From JBFMCC01 sp037445635 (GTDB taxonomy: Bacteria; Chloroflexota; Anaerolineae; Anaerolineales; Villigracilaceae), in the NCBI GenBank assembly GCA_037445635.1, contig JBBIKC010000019.1:1-61574 (forward strand): a DNA stretch of 61,574 bases, in the 5' to 3' direction. Position 1 is the stretch's first letter; each line of letters begins with the position of its first letter. The notes beneath the pieces are model-generated. The model had not been told where the DNA came from. It searched no databases and saw only the letters and a list, made by a program, of their open reading frames with translations. Positions 6,250 through 14,644 of the stretch are shown in pieces. A program made the position numbers and the translations under genes.

Positions 6250-7659
6250 ATGTCTCTGTCCGTTTCCAAAGAGAGACGAGTCTACGATAACATCCTCGGC
6301 GCGGAAGGGGGGACGCCGCTCGTGCGGCTGGGACGCGTGGCGCACGACCTGCCCTGTCCGTTATATGCAAAACTGGAATTCATGAATCCCGGCGGCTCGA
6401 TCAAGGACCGCGTGGGCCTGTATATCATCGAGCAGGCCGAGGCGCGCGGCGAACTCAAGCCCGGCGGGACCGTTGTGGAGGCCACGTCGGGCAACACAGG
6501 CGTGGGTCTCGCCATTGCCGCGGCGCTGAAAGGTTACAAGACCATCTTCGTCATGCCCGACAAGATGAGCAACGAGAAGATCATGCTCCTGCGCGCCTAC
6601 GGTGCAAAGGTGGTCATCACGCCGACGGCGGTCGCGCCGGAGGATCCGCGCTCGTATTATGAGGTTGCCAAACGATTCGCACGCGAGATTCCCAACGCCA
6701 TCCTCGCCAATCAATACCACAATCCCGATAACCCGAAGACGCACGAGATGAGCACCGGGCCCGAGTTGTGGGAACAGACCGAAGGCCGCGTGACCGATGT
6801 GGTCATGGGCATGGGCACGGGCGGGACGATTTCTGGCGTCGGGCGGTTTCTCAAATCGAAGAATCCCAGGATTCAGATCGTGGGTGTGGACATCGAAGGC
6901 TCGCTTTTATATGATACGTGGAAGAACAATGGGCGCATCCCCGAGGGCGCGTTCCCGAAGACGTACAAGGTCGAGGGCATCGGCGAGGACTTTCTGCCCT
7001 CGGCCACCGACCTGACGGTGGTGGATAACATCGTGCGCGTGGGCGACCGCGAGAGTTTCCTCGCGGCGCGGGCGTTGACGCGGCAGGAAGGCATCTTTGC
7101 GGGCGGCTCATCCGGCTCGGCACTGGCGGGCGCGTTGAAGTATTGCCGCAGTCTGCCCGCCGACCGCATTGTAGTGGTCATCTTTCCCGATTCGGGCTCG
7201 CGCTATCTTTCCAAATTCTATGACGATAAATGGATGCGCGAGAACGGCTTCATGCAGACCGAGTTCGGCGAGATGACGCTGGCCGACCTGCTCCTCGCGA
7301 AGCCGAACAAAACTCTGCATACCGCCGCGCTGGGCGATCCGATGCGCAAGGTGATGGCGTTGATGCGCCAGCACGCCATTTCGCAAGTGCCCGCCGTCGG
7401 CGCGGATGGAATGCTGGTTGGCCTGCTCGACGAAGTGGACATGCTCAATCACATGCTCGACCATCACGATCACAGCCACGACGAGGTGATTGATTCTCTG
7501 GTCCAGAACGCCCGCGCGGTCTACCCGCCCGAGACGACGCTGGACGAGGCGATGTCGTCGCTGACGGACGGCTACGCGGTGATCGTGGTCGAGGGCGGCA
7601 AGCCGACAGGTATCCTGACCAAGATTGACGTGCTGGATTACGTGGCGGGGAAGATATAG
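6250..7659 (+). CDS. cystathionine beta-synthase-type PLP enzyme with tandem CBS domains
   Basis: 469 residues: catalytic fold-type II domain (about 12-330) plus a CBS pair (about 345-469). PLP Lys52 lies in GGSIKDR, the substrate loop is ATSGNTG, and the phosphate-binding stretch is MGTGGTISG. Such enzymes condense serine or O-acetylserine with homocysteine or sulfide; the CBS pair usually senses an adenosyl ligand. No N-terminal heme-binding extension is present. Unusually, a histidine-rich segment (HMLDHHDHSHDE) separates the two CBS halves and could bind metal. It follows the CysO operon but has its own terminator and -10 upstream, so it is probably a separate unit of the same sulfur pathway. 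A plain O-acetylserine sulfhydrylase is the alternative. Confidence 0.85.
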   Translation: MSLSVSKERRVYDNILGAEGGTPLVRLGRVAHDLPCPLYAKLEFMNPGGSIKDRVGLYIIEQAEARGELKPGGTVVEATSGNTGVGLAIAAALKGYKTIFVMPDKMSNEKIMLLRAYGAKVVITPTAVAPEDPRSYYEVAKRFAREIPNAILANQYHNPDNPKTHEMSTGPELWEQTEGRVTDVVMGMGTGGTISGVGRFLKSKNPRIQIVGVDIEGSLLYDTWKNNGRIPEGAFPKTYKVEGIGEDFLPSATDLTVVDNIVRVGDRESFLAARALTRQEGIFAGGSSGSALAGALKYCRSLPADRIVVVIFPDSGSRYLSKFYDDKWMRENGFMQTEFGEMTLADLLLAKPNKTLHTAALGDPMRKVMALMRQHAISQVPAVGADGMLVGLLDEVDMLNHMLDHHDHSHDEVIDSLVQNARAVYPPETTLDEAMSSLTDGYAVIVVEGGKPTGILTKIDVLDYVAGKI

Positions 7660-7739
7660 ATTAGGATGGTTTTCTGAACCGCGAAGTAATGAAGTGCGCG
7701 AAGTCGTTTCTCTCTTCGCGAAGTCGAGATGCTTCGCGG

Positions 7740-8303
7740 CTAATTTGCGCGTTGGAACCAGAACCATGACGAGGCCCGCCGGCGCGGATCGACACCATCC
7801 TCGCGGCGCTGGAGTTTGAATTGCCGCGTCAGTTCCGTGATGTCGTCTTCGGTCAGGCCGAAGGAGGGGGAGGATTCGTCGGCGCGGTGGGCGTAGAGCA
7901 TCCACGTGCCGCGCGGGGCGAGGAGTCGGCTCACGGATTTCAGGTACCCGCTCCGCCCGTCGCGCGCGAGGCCGTGGAAACAGCCCATGTCGAGGATCAG
8001 GTCGAAGGGGCCGTCTACGCCGCTTAAACGGGTGACGTCTCCGACCATCAATTTCACATTGACCTTCGCCCGTTTGGCTTTTCTTTTCGCGAGGTGGATG
8101 GCGCGTGGGACGAAATCCACGCCGGTGACATCCCAGCCGCGGCCCGCCAGCGTAATGACGTTGGTGCCCGTGCCGCATCCCAGGTCGAGGGCGCGGCCGG
8201 GCGGGTGATCATTGATGAATTCGATCAGTTCGGGCGGGGAAATGCCGCTGTCCCAGGGCGGGCGGCGAATGTACCACAGGCTGAAAAGGATGCGGCGAAG
8301 CAT
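7740..8303 (-). CDS. class I SAM-dependent methyltransferase
   Basis: 187 residues. Motif I ALDLGCGTGTN (about 40-50) and the acidic residue after strand 2 (GVDFVPRAI) mark a Rossmann methyltransferase of the Methyltransf_25/TehB-like type. Substrate unknown. It starts 9 bp after the stop of the membrane thioredoxin on the same strand, so the two are probably co-transcribed. Repeat sequence 7677-7740 abuts its 3' end. Confidence 0.85.
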   Translation of the reverse strand: MLRRILFSLWYIRRPPWDSGISPPELIEFINDHPPGRALDLGCGTGTNVITLAGRGWDVTGVDFVPRAIHLAKRKAKRAKVNVKLMVGDVTRLSGVDGPFDLILDMGCFHGLARDGRSGYLKSVSRLLAPRGTWMLYAHRADESSPSFGLTEDDITELTRQFKLQRREDGVDPRRRASSWFWFQRAN

Positions 8304-8312
8304 GAGCGAGGG

Positions 8313-8801
8313 TCATCGTGGGACTGTGGCGCGAAACTGTTCGACATCCAACTCGCCCACCGAGCGCCATAATTCATTGCCCTGCGCGTCGAAAAAGATG
8401 AATGTGGGCGTGAATTCGAAACCATACACGGGAGCGAGTTCCCGCCCCACGCTTTCCTGGATGTTCAGGCGGATGAACAGGACGCGCTGGCCGTATTCCG
8501 CTTCCAATTCGTCCACGACGGGTTTCAGGCGCGTACAGCCGATACAGTAAGGCGACTGGAATTCGAGCAGGACGGGCTTGCCGTCCCCGATCATTTCCTG
8601 CACCATTTTGGCGTCGTCCATGAGGGGAGTCTGCCGCGGGTGCAGGATGATCCATGCCACGACCAGCCCGGCGACCAGGACGCCCAGCGCGGCGTACTCC
8701 CTCCAGGTCGGTTTGCGGCCCGTGAATATGACCAGCGCCACCAGCAGAACCAGCGTGGCGGCGACGATGATGGCGGAATACTGATTGAACAGGCTGTCCA
8801 T
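8313..8801 (-). CDS. membrane-anchored thioredoxin-like protein (CIGC active site)
   Basis: 162 residues. Two N-terminal transmembrane helices (about 8-28 and 36-54) precede a thioredoxin domain with the redox pair CIGC in FQSPYCIGCTRLKP and the cis-Pro stretch FTPTFIFFDAQG. The first helix starts near the N-terminus, and the domain probably faces outside to reduce or oxidise exported thiols. It is a useful in-window comparison for the candidate selenoprotein at 1765, which has Sec-STC where this has CIGC. GAGGGA precedes the ATG. Divergent from the EF-G paralog. Confidence 0.88.
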   Translation of the reverse strand: MDSLFNQYSAIIVAATLVLLVALVIFTGRKPTWREYAALGVLVAGLVVAWIILHPRQTPLMDDAKMVQEMIGDGKPVLLEFQSPYCIGCTRLKPVVDELEAEYGQRVLFIRLNIQESVGRELAPVYGFEFTPTFIFFDAQGNELWRSVGELDVEQFRATVPR

Positions 8802-8843
8802 GCATTCCCTCAGATGTAATCAAGGCGTGTGACGTTCCACACT

Positions 8844-8872
8844 TTGACAACCGGCTGGAGTTCCACTAAAAT
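8844..8872 (+). promoter_or_regulatory. strong sigma70-type promoter of the EF-G-like gene
   Basis: Consensus TTGACA (8844-8849), exact 17-bp spacer, TAAAAT (8867-8872). Transcription would start near 8879, giving a leader of about 34 nt with a GGGAAAGG ribosome site before ATG 8913. Confidence 0.8.
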
Positions 8873-8912
8873 CGGGGAGTTCTCATCTCAGACTTCGGGA
8901 AAGGCTTTTCTC

Positions 8913-10994
8913 ATGAAAGAGTATACCACCGAGTTTATCCGCAATATCGCCTTGGTCTCTCATGGGTCTGCGGGCAAGACCATGATGGCCGAGGCGTTTT
9001 TGCATTTTACGGGGGCCACCACCCGTCTCGGCAAGGTCGAGGACGGGACGACTGCCTCGGACTACGACGAAGAGGAAATCCGCCGCAAACTTTCGCTGTA
9101 CACCAGCGTCCTTCCCGTCGAATACCGCGACCACAAGATCAATGTGCTCGATGCGCCGGGCTACACGGATTTCGTTGGCGAGATGATCTCCGCGTTGAGC
9201 GTGGCCGACGGCGCCGTCATCCTTGTCGACGCGGTGGCAGGCGTGGAGGTGGGCACCGAACTGGCCTGGCGCTACGCCTCCGACTTTCACCTGCCGCGCT
9301 TCGTGGTCATCAACCGCATGGACAGGGAGAACGCCTCGTTCGACAAGGCTTATGCCTCGGCCGAGGAATTCGCCCACGCGCAGGGCGCGCGTCTCATCAA
9401 GGTGCAATTGCCCATCGGCGAGAAGCACGATTTCAAAGGCGTGATTGATCTGATCGCCATGAAGGCGTATATGGGCGATGGCAAGACCGCGTCCGACATC
9501 CCTGCGGACATGAAAGAGGCCGCGGACAAGGCGCATTTCGCCTTGATCGAGGCTGCGGCAGAAGGCGAAGACACTCTGCTGGAGAAATATCTCGAAGCCG
9601 GTTCCCTCTCGGACGAGGAGATTGTGCGCGGCCTGAAGGACGTGGTCCACGCCGGAGCGTTTTTTCCGGTCTTCGTCGCCGCGGGCGGGCATGAGATTGG
9701 CATCGGCCCCCTGCTGAACGATATCATTGATCTGATGCCCTCGCCTGCTCAGCGTCCGGTCAAAGTGGCGAAAGGCAGTAACGGGGACGAGAACGTGACG
9801 GCAACGGACAGCGGCCCGCTGACCGCTTACGTCTGGAAGACCACCGCCGATCCGTTCGTGGGCAAGATGACGTACTTCCGCATCTATTCCGGTTCGATCC
9901 AGGCCGACGCGCGCGTCTGGAACCAGAACAAGGGCGGCGAGGAACGCATGGCCGGCCTGCACGTCCAGCGCGGCAAGGAGCAGGTATCCGTCAAGGTGAT
10001 ACATGCGGGCGACATTGGCTCGGTCTCGAAATTGTCCGTCACCGCCACCGGCGATACTTTCTGCGACAAAGGCCATCCATTAACCCTGCCCGCCCCGGTC
10101 TTTCCGGCCGCGCTCTATCGGGTTGCTATCCAGCCAAAGACCCAGGCCGATGCGGCCAAGATCTCGCCCACCCTGACTCGCTTGTGCGAAGAGGACATGA
10201 CCCTCTCGTGGTACAACGAGAAGGCCACCGGACAGACCATTTTGCAGGGTATGGGCGATCAGCACATTGACGTCGCCATCCACCGTGCACAGACTAAATT
10301 TCAAGTGGGGCTGGTCACGGCCGAGCCCAAGGTTCCATATCGCGAGGGGATCACCCGCAAGGGAACCGCGATGTACCGTCACAAGAAGCAGACCGGCGGC
10401 GCGGGCCAGTTTGGCGAAGTCCATCTGCGCATCGAACCTCTGCCGGGTGAAGACTTTGAATTCACCGATGAACTGGTCGGCATGAATCTCTCGCGGTCAT
10501 ACCTCGCTCCAATTGAAAAAGGCATCCGCGCCACGATGGAACACGGCGCGTTCGCGGGGTATCCGATGAGCAACGTCAAGGTAATCGTCTTCGACGGCAA
10601 GGAACACCCGGTGGATTCCAAACCGGTCGCGTTCGAAATTGCAGGCCGTGAGGCTTTCAAACTGGCGGTCGCGGAAGCGGGGCCGGTGCTGTTCGAGCCG
10701 ATCATGAACGTGCGCATCACGGTGCCCGACGCGCACATGGGCGACGTGATGAGCGACTTGAATACGCGCCGCGGCCGCGTGCAGGGAACCGAATCCGAGC
10801 GCGGCAACACGGTGATCGTTGCGCATGTGCCGCTGGCCGAGATGCTGCGCTACGTGACGCAGATCCGCTCGCTGACCGGCGGGCGCGGTTATTTCACGAT
10901 GGATTTCGATCACTACGAGATCGTCCCCCAGCATCTTGCGGCGGGAATCATCGAAGCGCACAAGAAAGAGATGGAAGGAAAGAAGGAAGAATAG
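8913..10994 (+). CDS. elongation factor G-like GTPase (EF-G2 / FusA paralog)
   Basis: 693 residues with EF-G domain order: GTPase (G1 SHGSAGKT about 16-23, G3 DAPGYTDF, G4 NRMD), domain II, the III/V ferredoxin-like folds and the domain IV region (YRHKKQTGGAGQFG). The G1 motif differs from canonical EF-G (AHIDAGKT), as is typical for the EF-G2 paralog family in Chloroflexota, actinobacteria and others. The precise role of these paralogs is unsettled. No rpsL/rpsG/tuf neighbours, so this is not the housekeeping fusA. ATG 8913 is preferred because it lies behind the mapped promoter; an upstream in-frame ATG at 8829 precedes the promoter. Confidence 0.9.
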   Translation: MKEYTTEFIRNIALVSHGSAGKTMMAEAFLHFTGATTRLGKVEDGTTASDYDEEEIRRKLSLYTSVLPVEYRDHKINVLDAPGYTDFVGEMISALSVADGAVILVDAVAGVEVGTELAWRYASDFHLPRFVVINRMDRENASFDKAYASAEEFAHAQGARLIKVQLPIGEKHDFKGVIDLIAMKAYMGDGKTASDIPADMKEAADKAHFALIEAAAEGEDTLLEKYLEAGSLSDEEIVRGLKDVVHAGAFFPVFVAAGGHEIGIGPLLNDIIDLMPSPAQRPVKVAKGSNGDENVTATDSGPLTAYVWKTTADPFVGKMTYFRIYSGSIQADARVWNQNKGGEERMAGLHVQRGKEQVSVKVIHAGDIGSVSKLSVTATGDTFCDKGHPLTLPAPVFPAALYRVAIQPKTQADAAKISPTLTRLCEEDMTLSWYNEKATGQTILQGMGDQHIDVAIHRAQTKFQVGLVTAEPKVPYREGITRKGTAMYRHKKQTGGAGQFGEVHLRIEPLPGEDFEFTDELVGMNLSRSYLAPIEKGIRATMEHGAFAGYPMSNVKVIVFDGKEHPVDSKPVAFEIAGREAFKLAVAEAGPVLFEPIMNVRITVPDAHMGDVMSDLNTRRGRVQGTESERGNTVIVAHVPLAEMLRYVTQIRSLTGGRGYFTMDFDHYEIVPQHLAAGIIEAHKKEMEGKKEE

Positions 10995-11007
10995 TTGGAT
11001 AAGAGAC

Positions 11008-11040
11008 CGACTGCCGCTTCAAGGGCGGCAGTCGCGTTTT
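11008..11040 (+). terminator. intrinsic terminator after the EF-G-like gene
   Basis: Ten-bp arms CGACTGCCGC (11008-11017) and GCGGCAGTCG (11025-11034), then CGTTTT. It sits between convergent genes and may also limit read-through from the minus strand. Confidence 0.75.
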
Positions 11041-11046
11041 CGGCGG

Positions 11047-11895
11047 TTATCCTTTTGGCGAGAACAAGATGTCCTCGATCGGAACGGTCAGGCCCATGCG
11101 GCGGCCTGTAATATCGAAGGTCATCAGTTCGGCCAGGGAACGGGGAGCGGGGTCGTCCCAAAGTTGCAAATTATCTTGCTGGCGCGCCATATAGGGCGGG
11201 AGCTGGTCGAAGTCACCGTAATTATCGAAGAATTCGACCAGGCGGCGGAATAATTTTGGCATGACCAGATAATCGTCCTGGAGAGTGCGGATGTCCCAAA
11301 TCATCAGGTCGTGTGTCCGGTCGATGGCCCACAGGCCGCGCTCCGCTTTGCGGGCGGATGCGACAGCCTTGCGTATCTTTTCGGCAATGGTCCTGTCTGT
11401 AGTGGTGTAGAACGTGGGATAGACCAGCCCGTCGCGCGCCAGTTTGTAGTTGACCGATTTTTCGAGGGGGATTTTGTCTGCCGTCAGCAGAGCGCCGTCC
11501 GTGAGTTTGGCCGAGGCGGGGAAAATGAACGAGATCGGGCGGTCGTAGCGGTCCACGCCGGACGTGATGATGAAACCGGGCTTGGCGTCGTCGGCGTCCA
11601 CGATGGTGGTCACGCTCAGGCTGTAATGGACGTTGGTGATCCCCAGCAATTTGAGCATCTGTTCCAGCGCGGCGATGGCAAAGGGACGCGGCTGATGATA
11701 GCCCTCGTAATGCGTCTCGAGCGCGTCGATGGCTTCGATGCGAAGTTGTTTCTTCGCCGCCTTTTTCTTCGCCGCGGATGTGAACGTGAACGAATCCCAC
11801 GCCGCGGGATTGTCCGCCATGAAACGGATCGAATCCCCGTCGGGCTGGTAACTCTTGACGTGGAACGTACCCTTGATGACCTTAAATTGTGCCAT
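11047..11895 (-). CDS. staphylococcal nuclease-like (SNase fold) protein
   Basis: 282 residues. The N-terminus contains VKSYQPDGDSIRF, which resembles the V.DGDT(I/V)R strand of SNase-type nucleases, followed by a large insertion and a segment (LVYPTFYTTTDRTIAEKIRKAVASARKAERGLW) resembling the SNase helix with AR..RGLW. A C-terminal extension of about 80 residues is not explained by that fold. The catalytic Arg/Glu set is not clearly preserved, so nuclease activity is unproven. No signal peptide, so cytoplasmic. The ATG at 11895 follows AGGAGG. Transcribed toward the EF-G terminator. Confidence 0.7.
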   Translation of the reverse strand: MAQFKVIKGTFHVKSYQPDGDSIRFMADNPAAWDSFTFTSAAKKKAAKKQLRIEAIDALETHYEGYHQPRPFAIAALEQMLKLLGITNVHYSLSVTTIVDADDAKPGFIITSGVDRYDRPISFIFPASAKLTDGALLTADKIPLEKSVNYKLARDGLVYPTFYTTTDRTIAEKIRKAVASARKAERGLWAIDRTHDLMIWDIRTLQDDYLVMPKLFRRLVEFFDNYGDFDQLPPYMARQQDNLQLWDDPAPRSLAELMTFDITGRRMGLTVPIEDILFSPKG

Positions 11896-12003
11896 GTCGG
11901 CCTCCTGAATAGTCCCATTATAGAGGGTATGCGGAGGGGAATCAACTGCCATTTTTCCACCTCCCCCGGCAGGTTAATATCCCCATCAGTTTTGCGTTCT
12001 GGG

Positions 12004-12009
12004 TAAAAT
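12004..12009 (+). promoter_or_regulatory. -10 element placing the transcript start at the alr start codon
   Basis: TAAAAT at 12004-12009; +1 expected about 7 nt downstream coincides with ATG 12016. No Shine-Dalgarno site exists, consistent with a leaderless mRNA. No good -35 is visible. Confidence 0.45.
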
Positions 12010-12015
12010 TATCCA

Positions 12016-13113
12016 ATGCGACCAACCTATCTTGAAGTCAACCTCACCCGCCTCAAGCAAAACCTCGATAACATCCGCGTTCACGCGGCCCCGGCGAAAG
12101 TGATGGCGGTGCTCAAGGCCAATGCCTACGGTCACGGTGTGGACGGCGTCGCGCCGTTCATTGCGCCGTTTGCGGACTACATCGGCGTCGCGATCGTTGA
12201 AGAAGGAATCCGCCTGCGCGAACTGGGGATCGAAAAGCCCATCCTGGTGATGGGCGGGACTCTGCCCGAGCAATTGCCTCTCTTCATCGAGCATCGCCTG
12301 ACCCTGGCCGCATCTTCCCCGGACCTCCTGCTGGCCGCCGAGCGGCTGGCCGAGTCCACGCGGACGCGCCTGCGCGTCCACCTGAAAATTGATACCGGCA
12401 TGGAACGCATCGGCGTGCGCGATCTCGAAGCCGAATCGTTTCTGGAGCAGGCGTGCGCGTGCCGCCACCTGGAAGTGGAGGGGATATTCTCGCACTTCGC
12501 CAATTCCGAAGTGCCCGATCTCGTCCACGCCAGGTTGCAGTTGGAGCGATTTAACGAGGTCTTGCGCTTTTACGAAAAGCACAGTCTGCCCCCGCCGCCG
12601 ATCCGTCACATGGCGAATTCGGGCGCGGTCCTGCAATTGAGGGAAAGCCACTTCGATATGGTGCGGCCGGGCATCCTGTTCTACGGCGTCTATCCCGGCG
12701 CGGAGACAGCGCGCACGGTGGAAGTCCGCCCTGCTCTCACATGGCGTTCGCGTGTGTCGTACTCCAAGATCACCCCGCCGGGGCGGCCGGTCAGTTACGG
12801 GTCGTTGTGGCAGGCCGAAGTCCCGGCCAGAATCGCGACCATCCCGTGCGGCTACGCAGACGGTTACTTCCGCCGCATGACGAACCGCGCCCAGGTGCTT
12901 ATCAATGGCAGGCGTTACCCGCAGGTTGGGCGCATCTGCATGGACCAGTTCATGGTCAATTGCGGCGGGGACGAGGTCAGGGTCGGGGATGAGGTCGTCC
13001 TGCTGGGCGGGGGCATTACCGCCAGCGATCTGGGCGAATGGGCGGGCACGAATAACTATGAAGTGCTGACCAACATCAGTGCGCGCGTGCCGCGCGTCTT
13101 TGTGACCGAGTAG
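12016..13113 (+). CDS. alr: alanine racemase
   Basis: 365 residues, fold-type III PLP enzyme that interconverts L- and D-alanine for peptidoglycan. PLP Lys34 lies in AVLKANAYGHG; the second catalytic Tyr is in VSYGSLW (about 260) and the C-terminal PQVGRICMDQ segment is conserved. Full length for the family. Its presence, with lspA, lgt and an L,D-transpeptidase elsewhere in the window, implies a peptidoglycan wall and lipoproteins. lspA and an RluD-type synthase follow in the same direction. Confidence 0.95.
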   Translation: MRPTYLEVNLTRLKQNLDNIRVHAAPAKVMAVLKANAYGHGVDGVAPFIAPFADYIGVAIVEEGIRLRELGIEKPILVMGGTLPEQLPLFIEHRLTLAASSPDLLLAAERLAESTRTRLRVHLKIDTGMERIGVRDLEAESFLEQACACRHLEVEGIFSHFANSEVPDLVHARLQLERFNEVLRFYEKHSLPPPPIRHMANSGAVLQLRESHFDMVRPGILFYGVYPGAETARTVEVRPALTWRSRVSYSKITPPGRPVSYGSLWQAEVPARIATIPCGYADGYFRRMTNRAQVLINGRRYPQVGRICMDQFMVNCGGDEVRVGDEVVLLGGGITASDLGEWAGTNNYEVLTNISARVPRVFVTE

Positions 13114-13153
13114 GGTACAATGGGCAGGCATTTCGAATGGATGAGGTGAATCG

Positions 13154-13690
13154 TTGAAGCAATTTCGCGGATATGTGTTTTTGTTCGGCGCGGCCGGTTT
13201 GATTGTCGCCCTCGATCAATGGACCAAATGGCTGGTGCGGACGAACCTGCCGGCGGGCGGCACCTGGCTTCCCGAATGGCTGGACTGGCTCAGCCCGTAT
13301 GCGCGCGTCATTCACTGGTATAACAGCGGCGCGGCGTTCGGCATGTTCCAAGGGGCCAGCGCGGTGTTTACCATTCTGGCGATCATCGTCGTCGGGGCTA
13401 TCCTGTATTATTACCCGCGCGTGGAACAGTCCGATTGGACTCTGCGCGCGGCAATGGCGATGCAACTGGCGGGCGCGCTGGGCAATCTGATTGACCGTCT
13501 CATGCTTCAAGGTCAGGTGACCGATTTTATTTCGGTCGGCACCTTTCCCGTGTTCAACGTGGCGGACGCGAGCATTTCTGTGGGCGTGGTTGTCTTGCTG
13601 CTGGGCACATGGCTCAGGGAACGAAAAGAGAAAAAAGAGGCGGGAGAGGAAAACGCACACTCGTCGGTGACTGGTAACAGCCAGACGTGA
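13154..13690 (+). CDS. lspA: lipoprotein signal peptidase (signal peptidase II)
   Basis: 178 residues, four transmembrane helices (about 8-24, 68-88, 95-115, 138-160). The catalytic Asp pair lies in GNLIDRL (about 117) and FNVADASIS (about 140). It cleaves prolipoproteins after Lgt modification; lgt is at 28971. The start is probably TTG 13154 after AGGTGA. The C-terminal tail is long and charged (ERKEKKEAGEE). TACAAT at 13117-13122 is a possible -10. Confidence 0.93.
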   Translation: MKQFRGYVFLFGAAGLIVALDQWTKWLVRTNLPAGGTWLPEWLDWLSPYARVIHWYNSGAAFGMFQGASAVFTILAIIVVGAILYYYPRVEQSDWTLRAAMAMQLAGALGNLIDRLMLQGQVTDFISVGTFPVFNVADASISVGVVVLLLGTWLRERKEKKEAGEENAHSSVTGNSQT

Positions 13691-13709
13691 CTGTTGGCGG
13701 CGGTGGGAC

Positions 13710-14633
13710 GTGAGCGAACGAGTCGAGGAGTTTCAATATGCGGGAAACAATGCAGTGCGGCTGGATAAATTCCTTGTGGAGCGCCTGCCCGAATTCTCGC
13801 GGGCGCGCTTGCAGGGGTTGATTGCCGACGGTTTTGTGCTGGTGGACGGCGCGCCGGCTAAAAAAGCGGGTCAAATGCTCGAGGCGGGGATGCGGGTGCG
13901 CGTGCGCATCCCGCCGCCCGCGCCGGGCGGGTTGACGGGCGAGCAAATCCCGCTGAAGGTTGTCTTTGAAAACGACGATCTGCTGGTCATTAACAAGCCT
14001 GCGGGGATGGTAGTCCATCCTGCCGCGGGTCACAGTTCAGGAACGCTGGTCAACGCGGTGCTGGGATATGATCCCGACATGGAGGGCATCGGCGGCGAGG
14101 AACGCCCGGGCCTGGTCCACCGCCTCGATAAAGAGACCTCGGGCCTGATCGTGCTGGCGAAGAACGATTCCGCCCACCGCTGGCTGCAGGATCAGTTTCG
14201 TTTGCGAAAAGTGGAAAAGACCTACCTGGCTTTGGTGGACGGCGCGCCGCCCACTCCCTCCGGCCGCGTGGAGGCGCCCATCGGCCGCGATCCGAGCCAT
14301 CGGAAGAAAATGTCTGTCCTGCCGCCGGGCAAGGGGCGCGAGGCGGTCAGCGAGTACAAAACGCTGGAGAAATTCGACCGGCACACCCTGCTGGAATTCC
14401 ATCCACTGACCGGGCGGACACACCAGATTCGGCTGCATTGCGCGTTCCTGGGCTGTCCAATTACGGGAGACGCGCTGTACGGGCATCGCAGGAAAACGAT
14501 CGAAATCAATCGTCATTTTTTGCATGCCTCTCGTTTGAAAATCACTTTGCCAAAAGAAAAGAAGCCAATCGTCTTCGAGGTCGGCCTGCCGCCCGAACTC
14601 GAAGATGTCCTGTCCAGTCTACGCGGAAGATAA
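13710..14633 (+). CDS. rluD: RluA/RluD-family 23S rRNA pseudouridine synthase
   Basis: 307 residues. An N-terminal S4 domain (RLDKFLVERLPEFSRARLQGLI, about 13-34, shown split by motif) precedes the synthase domain with the catalytic Asp in HRLDKETSG (about 138). RTHQIRLH is the conserved C-terminal motif. RluD versus other RluA-type members is not settled by motif alone. GTG start with a GGCGGTGGGA site; follows lspA closely, a common bacterial pairing. Confidence 0.88.
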   Translation: MSERVEEFQYAGNNAVRLDKFLVERLPEFSRARLQGLIADGFVLVDGAPAKKAGQMLEAGMRVRVRIPPPAPGGLTGEQIPLKVVFENDDLLVINKPAGMVVHPAAGHSSGTLVNAVLGYDPDMEGIGGEERPGLVHRLDKETSGLIVLAKNDSAHRWLQDQFRLRKVEKTYLALVDGAPPTPSGRVEAPIGRDPSHRKKMSVLPPGKGREAVSEYKTLEKFDRHTLLEFHPLTGRTHQIRLHCAFLGCPITGDALYGHRRKTIEINRHFLHASRLKITLPKEKKPIVFEVGLPPELEDVLSSLRGR

Positions 14634-14644
14634 GGGAGAGATCC

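Noticed and set aside
8829..8912. Upstream start of the EF-G-like gene
   Set aside because: It precedes the promoter at 8844-8872, so it cannot be in that transcript.
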